Source: Steinernema hermaphroditum (taxonomy: Eukaryota; Nematoda; Chromadorea; Rhabditida; Steinernematidae). From it: DNA of 64,000 nucleotides. Under the pieces are notes generated by a model, which saw nothing but the letters and a program-made list of their open reading frames with translations, ran no database searches and was not told the DNA's origin. How positions within the stretch are numbered: the first letter of the stretch is position 1; each line of letters begins with the position of its first letter. The DNA lies in contig CM059624.1 in NCBI GenBank assembly GCA_030435675.1, forward strand, positions 8,394,769 through 8,458,768, written 5' to 3'. This document shows, in pieces, positions 54,966-64,000 of this stretch. Position numbers and translations under genes: made by a program.

Positions 54966-55219
54966 TTGGAGGTCGAGACAGAAGGGCAACTGGAAGTGGG
55001 GTCGCCTTCTGGGGGAGGGGCCGTGAATCGGGGTCTAGGGCGTCGAAGAGAACAAGCGACGCTCCGCTGCTCATGACACGGTGTTTGCATTGGGGAGGCG
55101 ATCGGAACGGAAGACGCACAAAGGAATGAATGGGCGGAGAGGGCAAAAAGGGAAACGGATCGTAATGGCACCCGGGAACGACGATAGAAGTCCGCTTTTT
55201 GAGGCGGCGGACGAAGAGG

Positions 55220-58200
55220 TCATCTGGCGCGGCTGCAAAGCGGCCGATTGTCTGCGGCGCTCCTCAGGCGGAGATTGTCTATGGCCAAGTAGAGGTTTGC
55301 TGAGATTTTGTCGGCCACGAAATAGACCTGCATCGGAGAACACATGATCCTATACCCTCTTTTCAGTTACCTTTTGGGCGCTCTTCTCCACGATGACCTC
55401 TTGGTCGCGGAACCACCACTCCGAGGCCCTAATTGGAGGGTTTGTGTAGGGACAGTTGTCAAACGTGTTGAGACACACCTGAAGCAGATTCCCAGGAGTA
55501 CTCAGATGACCCCGATACGCCGAATCGACGTTTATGGCACAGTGTTTGGCTTCACAACTCGCTAATCAACGAGGTCAACGGCGTACCAAAAAGTCGCAAA
55601 GCGGGCGCGGCAAAGTGGAAAATTTATGCGCCGTGCCCGTCTTGTCTTTGTTTAGGGGCGGTCACGTACCTTCAGCCGAGGACCGTACGACCGCTGATAG
55701 ACGTCGAAGACGAGCACTACGGGCTCCCGAAGGCCAAACTTGACCGACTCGAGCACGAAGACGTCGCCCGACTGGTCGAAGTGCTCCTTTCCCACGTAGA
55801 GGAATCCACCTAAATGAGGGATTCTGAGTGGTTCACTCCAACTCGTCAAACAGCTCTAGACTTCTGTATTTCAGAAGAATGCTTTCAAGTCGCGACTACA
55901 GTACGCGAATCTATTGGGTTGGTGCATCAATAATTCGATGTCTGTTTAGTGCCCTATCAGTGAATACTTCATGAATGACATATATTGGGTTGTTGCATTG
56001 AAAATGCTACAAAATTAAAATTACAGTTTATTAATATCAGTAGCCTGTATCTCGCTCGTACGAGCAATTACAGTGCACTTCTCGGGCGAAAGTTGGATCC
56101 CGCGTTCGTAGAAAATGCCGGCTTTGAAGTCAAAAAATGTTTCGGTCCGATTTTCGGCCTCTTTATCTTATTCATAATGGTTTCCTCTGGTGTGGTCATT
56201 TCTGGTCAAGTGTGGACGACAGGAAGATAGGCCCAAGAGAGTGCTAGATAAACAGCAAAAAGGAATCTCTTAGCTCAAAGTAGGGAGCCAGTCTATGGGT
56301 CAACTTGAAAATGTGAGGTTTCAGACACCATTTCTGAAGTATGATTTTTTGCATATTTGGACTCTGTTTCATTAAAGTAGAAATGAGCTCGTGGAGTAAC
56401 TATGTGGGTATGGTAGCTGTGAGTGTCACCCACATGCTGCATGTCTCCATTGACTGTTATAGAACTTAACCAATTGGAAACGTTCTACTTAACAGAACAT
56501 GGTGATCTGAAAAGACCATCTTTTTAAGTTTGCTCATGTTATGATGTATCACGAACACTGCGCTAGGTGTAATCGGTAGGTTAGACCCAACGATGAACGT
56601 GCTTGAAGGCAGCCACCGTTCATCACACAATTAGTACCATAGGAAGACCTACATCACTTCGCATTTCGCAATCTCGAGGTGCCAAAAAAATGACTATCAA
56701 GACAGAATAGGTCCCCAAGATCAGGAAGAATGCAATGGACAAGCGGTAAATCATAATGTGGGGTAACAGTACTCAACAATACCATTCATATGATCAGTCT
56801 TCGCAGCTTTGACAAAGACACTCTCGTAAAATAACTCGCTAAGTTATTACCGAGTTGATACTCTTGAATCAGCGGCTTCCGCCGTGCAACGCACTAACAA
56901 AGCACAAAGCAGAACAACACCACACCGTAATTGCACCGTGACAATGTGGCTCTTGTGCATAGGCACAATACGGAAAAAAATAAACTCAAACTTAGAATGG
57001 GTAGATCAGGTAGAGCTATGTGGGTTTTCCGTGTGCCGCTAACAAAGCTGGAGATAAGGAGATACTCTTGAGGTCAACTTGGAAACATAAGGTCTATCAA
57101 GGTTTCTGGCGATTTTCGGGTCATTTGTTTATTTGGCTTTTATTTACGTATAACATAGTTGATCCGATTTAGCCCTCATAAGTACTGCCCTCTTTAAAAA
57201 GTTGGAAACGTGCCGATTTACAGAAAGTGGACATAGATTTACCAATGGAATCTAAAGCTTCAAATTCCCATTTTCGATGGGAGATAAATTGGAGGAAGGA
57301 CATACCATTACTGGGATCGTTCGGATTTTGCCTAACGCCGGTGTGTCTGTTCCCTAAGTGGCCGTTTCCCAGTCGCCACTCGCTTCTGAAAGACGACCTC
57401 GATCTGGGTGCCGTTCGCCATCGACTCACGTGCTTCCCAGTCCCGTCGGGTTGTAGAAGCAGGCGTCGTTGGCGTTGAAGTTGCACTGGAGAGAATCGCA
57501 GATCTCGAAATCGTTGGCGGGTTCAGTGAGATCAAAATCGTTCTGAGACGTCCTGTAAGCCGTTCTCCGAGGTCTTCGCTTACCTCGAGCACTGCGTCCG
57601 AGTCCACCTCCTGGTGGATGGCGCTGTCGTCGACGATCGGCTGCTGCAGGAGGGGAGACCTGCTGGTGGGGACGGAGCTGACCAGCGTGGGGTGAGCACC
57701 GCTCTCCGCGGGTTCTGGAATCTGGACGAAGTTGGTGGTCGACGAGACGAACGACGGAATTGTCGTCGGGAGAAGCGGAACAGTCGAGGCGCCGATTCGC
57801 TCGATTTCTGACTCCTCGGGAACCTGAAAGCATCTGGAAATGAGGAATATCTTGGTTTTTCTTCTTTTTTTTGCAGCCTCTTCTTTATGTTTTGTCTTCG
57901 ATGATTGAAAAGAGCTGGGGATTTGGTGCTCACCACTTCGCAGATCTGGCCCTTGAAGGCGACGTTGTCGATAAGGACGATGTTGTCGGGCGTCAGGTTG
58001 GCCACTTCGATGCGAATCTTGAAGGGAGCGATGTTCTGCGGAACCTCGAACATCAAGGGATTAGGTTCCAGGCTCAGTTCCTAGAAGGGCTTTTTTCACG
58101 TGGCTCGGAAAACGGGTCCGCTCACCGCACAGCTTGGATCCCCGCCACTCCCCGCCACGGTGCACGCCTTGACTGTGGCACTCTCGCTGTTGCTCCAGTA

Positions 58201-59084
58201 GCTAGAAAAGGTACCGAGTGGAGCTGCCACGGAAGAGTGACTTACTCGAATTGGACCGTGGAGGTGCCCAGCTGGCAAGGGACCTCGACCTCGAGGACCG
58301 CCGTCTGCATGACGCCTTCCTCGCCTCCGGCCAGCAGAAAGTACTCATCTGAAAGGGGCGTCTGAGCGAAGCCGGGGAGGAGAGACTACCGACCGAAAGC
58401 AAAGGAGCGTTCGCTCGTGCAGTCGAACTTCTCGAAGTCGAAGAAGGTCTCGAAGCGCGCTTTCTGGAAGCCGCCGCCATTGACACCACTGGTGGTCCAG
58501 CTACAGTACTCCTCGGGACGGTCGAAGCCGCACGAAAGACGGCCACCCTCCTCGGCGCTGATTTCCGCCCTCGACTGGAAGGGGTAAAGGGTGGCGAGTT
58601 CTCGCAGTTCTGCAGAGGAAAAGGTATCCACGGGAGTGTGAAATTGTTTATGTGTGTCTGATCCCCTTGTTTATTCCCCAAAAGCGTTTTGTGTTTTAAG
58701 AGCAAGAAGATTAGTTCAGATCCAAAACTCCAAACTGTGGGAGGCAGCACACGAATGAATGTTTGATGCCCTTTGGATCTAAAGAAACTCAAAGCGCCGT
58801 CGAGTTCACTTCCTCAGTCATGAATTTTAGAGCGTTCGAAAATGAAGTAGTGGCCACCTGGTGCCGAGTAGGTCCCGAAGTCGGCCCTCTCGCACTTCGC
58901 GGCTCTCATGGGAAAGTCTACAAAGTTGGCGACGCCAGCGGCGCGCGCCCTCGAGAACGCCGAGGAGGTCGTCGTCATGCATCCTGAACAGAGCGCTAAA
59001 ACAGGCTGGATGATGCTGCGGTCAGAGACGACGAGGACCTGTGATCAGAAGGGCGACGGAGACCGACGCGGGCCAGGACACCAT
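55220..59084 (-). CDS. Secreted MAM-domain-type protein, gene 1
   Basis: Paralogue of the preceding entry, upstream on the same strand. ATG 59084 gives a signal peptide MVSWPASVSVALLITG joined across a 55-60-nt intron to CMTTTSSAFSRARAAGVANF. Module 1: LSCGFDRPEEYCSWTTSGVN, FQKARFETFFDFEKFDCTSE, DEYFLLAGGEEGVMQTAVLE, YWSNSESATVKACTVAGSGG, FKIRIEVANLTPDNIVLIDN, VAFKGQICEV. A Ser/Thr/Pro linker follows (PTTIPSFVSSTTNFVQIPEP), then module 2: FEICDSLQCNFNANDACFYN, GGFLYVGKEHFDQSGDVFVL, FDVYQRSYGPRLKVR, CLNTFDNCPYTNPPIR, YFVADKISANLYLAIDNLRL and stop 55220-55222. The intron between FQKR and GGFLYV (about 55810-57390) is about 1.6 kb and holds a mariner-like relic; the others are 40-100 nt. Exon borders in module 2 are approximate. 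Function probably adhesive or cuticle-associated (inference). Confidence 0.78.
55913..56766. mobile_element. Mariner-like relic, copy 2, inside a MAM gene 1 intron
   Basis: Begins TTGGGTTGGTGCATCAATAA, close to classical mariner terminal repeats, with a second TTGGGTTGTTGCATTGAAAA at 55984. Follows copy 1 (17.2-18.5 kb) in order and sequence but lacks its 510-bp insertion. The block 56424-56766 is nearly identical to 18119-18464. Confidence 0.7.
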
Positions 59085-62000
59085 GGCGAAGAGGCTTCGG
59101 GGAACGCTCGTCTGCGTGGAAGACCCTCAGAGGGGACACTTGCTGACAGAGGAAGGTAGAATTGGGTTAAAGTGATCGCCTCAATTGGGAGGCGAACGAA
59201 CGGTTAACTTCAAATCGCTCTAAACGGAAGGTCGGCAAACAAATAGGAGAGGATGCCCGGACCGCAAACGGATTCCGAATTTGTCTTCGCACTAGAAGCT
59301 GACTCGAGAAGAAACGGAAATCGCAGCTTCGAGGAATCGAGAAATCGGGGGTACCGAAAGAGGGACAAATCTGAGGAGTCAAGTGGATTAAAACGCGCAG
59401 AAAATTGCAACAACAATTAGGCGCCGTCTTCGTTTCCTCCGCTCTGAATGCGCGTCGAGGAAGTCAAGGTTACCCGAATGACCCACATCGGGCCACCCAC
59501 TCAATTATGGTCGCGAAAATAAACCCCGCAAGGCTAATTGTCTCTCCGCGATAGGAAACATCGGCGTCGACTGATACCCCCACGTCGACCTTGCACTTCC
59601 CTCTGGGTACGCGAAAGGCTTCCAGAGGGTACTGTAGCGGCTTCTGTAGCTCTGGAGGATCCGGTGCACTTTCTGGACACCCTCTGCCGACGCAGCGTCC
59701 ATCAATCAGTGCAGAAAACAAGGGGAGAAGAAAGAGGAGATCCTCAAAACACAAAATGTAGAAGAGTTCACTCTTGTTTTTGACGCCCCGACTGCCGGAG
59801 GACCTTCCGATGCCTGGAGAGGTTGCCCCGAATCGGCCTCGGAGGGATGGATGTTCTCTAGCTGGTGGCGGCTCCGAATTCCTCCGGAGTCGTCGAAGAG
59901 ATCGCAATCTCCGCTCATCATTCATCGTCTCTCTGGAATTCGGGCTCCAGGGGTCGCCGTGTGATGTCAGCGCCTGGCCCTCCGCTTCCATTCGCGACAG
60001 CTGTTCGCTTGTTTTCGTCGCCTTCACCCTAAATCATCATGTTCCGCCGCTTAGCGGTTCCGCGCGCCTTCCGACCCCTCCCTCGCGCTCCGCACTGTAT
60101 CCTGTTTCTAGACCTGCGATCCGGAGCGCCCTTTGACCCCGACCGGCATCGGGTGCCCGGGCCTGGCCCTCGCCGTCGGTATTTAAGGCCCTCTCCGCCG
60201 AAGGACAACTGGCGGCCCTCTCGTCTTCTCGGCGACGCCTTCTCCCCAACAGACACAATATTTACGTTGCCGCTGTCTTCTTGTCTTCGGGCCCATTTAT
60301 CCCCGCGAGACGAATTCGAGCCTCGGCGACCTGATTCCCTCACGGAGCTTGTAACTTTTTATTGTCTTGTTTGTGTTTCTGCTGGGTCCTCTCCCTCTAC
60401 GGTCTTCTGGACCGCGTGGAGCCCCCGTGGAACCCTACGTGGATTCCTTCCCACCTCTGGTCCCCTTCCATTAGGTCGGCTTCCACCGTTTCGGCGCAAA
60501 AGAAGGGCAAAGAGTTGCAGCCCGCGGCAATCCATTAGACTTCTTTCTTTTGGCGCCGAATTCTTCACCTCGCGGCCCGTTTGCCCGCGGGCGTAGCCAA
60601 GTTAAAGTGGTCCCATTGAAGCCTGAGGGTCCTCTCCCGCCCGAAGTGTTGATGTTCCCATTGCTCCGCGCCTCTCTATCGCCGTTTTTGATAATCGCTT
60701 GCCTTGTCCCCCGCCTTCCCGCACCCTCCCGGGGATTCTCTCGAACCGAGCGCCTCCGATCGACGTCCCTTGGCAAACAGTCCCCGCGAGTCCTGTCGCG
60801 ACAGATCCGTGACTTCCCTGACTGCCCCCCTGGCCCCTCTTTCGCTCGTTCCGGGCCTCGTCGGGGGATTCGCGCCCCTAATCCCTTTCCAATCAGAGCG
60901 CTTTCCTCCATTTGTATAATTTTATGACGTCCGCCCTCGAGTGTGCCTTACCGTCGTTGTTTTTCGTGTCGGGACCGAGTCCCCGGGGTCGGGCGCACGC
61001 TTATCGCGCACTCCATCTTCGGTCCGCGGATTGATCATCTTCATCCCGGGTTGGCCCGGAATCCACGGTGTGCCTCCGGGCGGGCACTCGCCGAAATGGG
61101 ACGCGCCTTCTTCGTGACGTTCGCCTTTCATTCCCTTAAATGGTGTCTGATTACACGATCATTAGTTAGTAGTTCATATGTGCAGTCGAGGCGCGCTCCC
61201 TCGGGTCCACTTCTGGAAGCCCTCCTCTTTGCAGAGACCTCATTGTCTCGGGCCACGGTGCGAACTCCGAAAACGCGCGGGACGGAAACTATCATTATTT
61301 AATAGTTTATTTTTCGGACGGACACTAAGCCCCTCGCCGCTTCGTGCGTCCTTAGAGGGCGACGTTCTGGTATGTCGCGAAGAAAGGACCCTTTTGGCTT
61401 CATTTGCATAGAGGAATCGATGCCCTCGCCTAGAATCCGTCACCTCCTTAGGGCGGACCGGGCCAAGAAGGCGCGATCACGGTTGTTTTGTTGCGGAAGA
61501 AGCGCGACGCCATCAAAAGACAAACACCAAAGTTGGCCCGCGGCCCCCGGGGCTTCCAACTCTATCGATTTTCATTTACACTTTTAAATTTGACGAGATT
61601 TCCGTCACAAAACCCCATTGACTCCTCGACCCATTGCCCTACAGTTTCTGAGCGACGACGTCGATCGGCGCCCCCTGTGGACCCCATTCTTCATTTCCAA
61701 TTGTGCCCCTCAGATATGGAAGGCACGTCCCTGAGCAGCATTTTTGGCCTTGTATTGGCCAGTTATGGTACGTATTTATTCAACATTATTGGACAAATCG
61801 GCGAAGGACAAAAGACTCTGTGCGCACATATCACGCGATGCTCGGCGTTGTGAACCTTTTTTGGAAGTTACAAATGCGTGCTTTTTCAAGTTGTGGCGCA
61901 CTTCTCAACTTTTATCTTCGAGAATCCTCTAAACTACCTCCAAAAATCGCAAAATCACACTGGGCCAGGAGTGCTGTATCCCTGAGGCACCATGAAGCGA

Positions 62001-63410
62001 TCGATGTGCGGCGGCGATCCGTGGGGTATCGATGGGAATCCACTTGACTTCCGCACTTTCTTCGTTGTTTGTTCTCCTCGGTGACGCGCTTTTGCTCCCT
62101 CTGATCCCCTCATCGCCAGCCGATCGCCTCCGATCGCCCCTCCCGGGCCTCCCTCTCCGCTCCGATCGCCGCGATCCTTATGATATCACTCCGTCGCCAC
62201 GCGATCCCCGTTGTCGCTCCGCTGTTTTCGAGGATTACGCCCCACGCGTGTTTGTTCGAGTGTTGTACGTCGCCTTTAGGCCTGTGCGCACCGTTCCATG
62301 TCGCTCTCGTCCTGAGGCCCGTGCCGGCCAGCCCCGACTGCAGCAGCCCCCGTCGTGCCTTCAGTCGCCGCGAAGCCGATGAACCTCTTCGAGAGCCAGG
62401 TGAGTGACTCGCAGAGTTGCTAATCGAGCCCGACAGCCGCACTCCCGCAACTGTCACCGCGCATTTACCCTAATCGGCCTCGACGCCTGCGGGGCCTGTT
62501 TTGCCCACTTCTGTCTTCTGGGCGTCCGTCCACGTGTGGGGCCGCCCGAGGATCCCGGAAGCTCCCGCGGATCGGGTATCATGTGACGTCACCGCTGACC
62601 CCGCTGTTGCAGAGGCCCCGGGGCCGGGCCGAGGTGTGGGCGCCTCGTTATGCTCCTCTTCCGACTTCTTTCGCGTGCCAAAGGGCCATTTCTCGGCTTT
62701 CGGTACAGCAACTCCTTATATCGACATCGCTTTGCCTCTCATCGCGCGGCCAGCGCCCCCTCCCAAAACAAAACTTCTTTGTTCGGCCTTATTAATCTGC
62801 TTTCGTCTCCGGGCCTCTAATTCGAGATTCCCGTTTCCCCTCGGGCGACTTCCCCGGAGCGGGCCGCGGATTCCGCCTCATTGGCTTCGCTTTTGTCTCC
62901 GTTTTGGGCACCGCTAAGCATTTGTTTTTCGCGCGCTCTGGGCCACTTTAACGAAGCAATGAATCAAGGCCACCTTAGCCTCGTATCGATCAGCGGAATC
63001 CTGAAATTAGCCGAAGAGCCCTATCGCCAGGCCAACCTACAATTAGCGCTCCTTTAATTTGAGGGCCGGCGACTTGGACGCCCCGTTCCACCGAGAAGGA
63101 GTCGAAATTGCGCATCGAAGCGCACTTCGAGTGATAAATGGCCCCCGGCAGTTGATTTTTATACATATTCGTCGGCGCGACGCTCGCGGTACCCTCCGGC
63201 GACGGCGCCTGCGGACGCCCCGAAGAGTCCCGAGCACTCCGCAACCTCTCCTCGAACCGCCCCTCGGCCCTCGCGACCTATCGTTTGACTGATGGCCCCC
63301 GGCGCGAAAAAGCGCCGCAAACAGTTCATGTCTAGGTGTTACTTTCGCCGTCCGGGGCCCTCCTCACCTACCATTCCCTACCGTAACGGCGTCTTTGCAG
63401 TTCGGCCGCG
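59085..63410. other. GC-rich intergenic DNA upstream of the terminal GPCR
   Basis: 4.3 kb with no recognised gene. Many overlapping frames are Pro/Arg/Ser-rich and motif-free. Possible short first exons with good donors occur at 61715-61768 (MEGTSLSSIFGLVLASY then GTACGT) and 62380-62400 (MNLFESQ then GTGAGT); neither can be joined to a known product. Likely promoter and 5' non-coding DNA of the flanking genes. Confidence 0.45.
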
Positions 63411-64000
63411 ATGGCCCTTCTCAACGACACCTCCTGGCTTCGCTCGCAAGCGCCCACCGCTTCTGAAGCTGCCGATGGTGTTTCGTTGGGACCGCCGCCG
63501 CCCTTCCAGAAGACACATCTCTTCAAACTCGTAATGGAGGTGAGTATCCTCCTGCTGGTCCTGGCGACCCTCTGTGGACACGGGGTCTACCGGTTGTTGC
63601 CATAAGGAAGTCGCTCGGAATGGGTTTATTTATGGGCCGACGAATGGTTTCGCCGAAGTCGCGACCGTTTCTCTGAGTCCTTAGCGCTTGCAGGTGCTGT
63701 CCTCCTCGATCAACACGTCCACAGAAACCTTTTCCCTCGATCTCACAGAAGCTCCTTCCACGCGCAGCCTCCCGGCCGTATACGGTAACCAGACGACGTC
63801 TTAGGTCTCTGTAGCGCCCCTCTGCAGGCACGAGTCGTCTCTTTCCGGCGCCAGCCTTTCACGAGAATGCGTCTTCGTCGGGGGAGTTCGACGTTTACGC
63901 GGACCTCCGGGACCAGTCGATGACGGCACTGATCGTCGTCGTCGGCTTCTTCTTCGCTGCGCTCACCACTCTAGGCAACCTCATGGTCATGATCAGCTTC
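63411..64000 (+). CDS. Muscarinic/amine-type class A GPCR, 5' part (cut by window end)
   Basis: Three exons splice in frame: 63411-63539, 63694-63784 and 63828-64000. They give MALLNDTSWLRSQAPTASEA...HLFKLVME, then VLSSSINTSTETFSLDLTEA and GTSRLFPAPAFHENASSSGE, an extracellular N-terminus with several N-glycosylation sequons (NDT, NTS, NAS), followed by TM1 MTALIVVVGFFFAALTTLGNLMVMISF. The T-x-x-GNLMVMISF ending resembles muscarinic acetylcholine receptors (GAR type: GN.LV..SF) and biogenic amine receptors. The rest lies outside the window, so subtype is a guess. ATG follows TTTGCAG at 63394-63400, a likely splice or trans-splice acceptor. Confidence 0.75.

Noticed and set aside
55081..55347. 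Plus-strand frame between the MAM genes
   Set aside because: Antisense to the last exons of MAM gene 1 and the gene 2 upstream region; no motif.
63411..63605. Small complete 64-aa membrane protein
   Set aside because: The frame runs past a good GTGAGT donor at 63540; splicing onward yields the N-terminus and TM1 of a GPCR instead.

Overview
This window looks like chromadorean nematode nuclear DNA. The evidence is metazoan genes with many tiny introns (mostly 39-50 nt, ending TTTCAG or TTTTAG), polypyrimidine-AG sites just before several start codons that look like spliced-leader trans-splice acceptors, and gene products closest in character to nematode proteins (UNC-120/SRF, OSM-6/IFT52, a cytoglobin-like nematode globin, nematode-type neuropeptide GPCRs). 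The species is not identified. Gene models below were spliced by eye from frame, GT/AG (or GC/AG) sites and family knowledge; no alignment was run.

Layout. 0-10.3 kb: a class A neuropeptide-type GPCR (+), the SRP receptor alpha subunit (-), then, divergently, Golgi alpha-mannosidase II (+), whose one unusually long intron carries a small secreted Gly/Tyr-rich gene on the opposite strand with its own TATA box. 10.7-12.6 kb: IFT52/osm-6 (+), preceded by two RFX/DAF-19 X-box-like motifs. 12.6-24.6 kb: a graveyard of nested mobile elements: two long inverted-repeat elements, a Tc1-like relic, mariner-like debris, a MULE-type transposase fragment bounded by inverted minisatellites, a dead RTE-like non-LTR retrotransposon, and a small duplicate of the IFT52 3' end. 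24.6-26.2 kb: a GnRH/AKH-receptor-like GPCR (+) with an apparent one-base frameshift. 26.2-32.7 kb: a second transposon nest with at least five inverted-repeat elements, several inserted in one another.

32.9-35.8 kb is a compact housekeeping block: SmD3 (+), NDUFAF1/CIA30 (+), and tail-to-tail with it two tandem SLIRP-like RRM genes (-). 38.2-40.9 kb: UNC-120/serum response factor (+). 43.1-46.1 kb: a globin with a long N-terminal extension (+). 46.3-47.3 kb: a TMEM41/VTT membrane protein (-). 49.6-50.8 kb: a methylenetetrahydrofolate dehydrogenase/cyclohydrolase with two GC-AG introns (+). 51.5-52.3 kb: a SIX4/5-type homeobox gene (-). 52.7-59.1 kb: two tandem paralogous secreted MAM-type genes (-). 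After about 4 kb of GC-rich DNA without a recognisable gene, the window ends in the 5' exons of a muscarinic/amine-type GPCR (+).

The genes do not form one pathway. Local themes are the secretory pathway (SRP receptor and mannosidase II sharing a divergent promoter), mitochondria (NDUFAF1 and SLIRP-like genes adjacent, plus the folate enzyme), and signalling/developmental regulators (three GPCRs, SRF, SIX). The most distinctive material is in the two repeat nests, where two unrelated elements end in inverted arrays of a roughly 15-bp minisatellite, and in the regulatory or splicing details (X-boxes, nested gene, GC-AG introns, ATGA-overlapping upstream ORFs).
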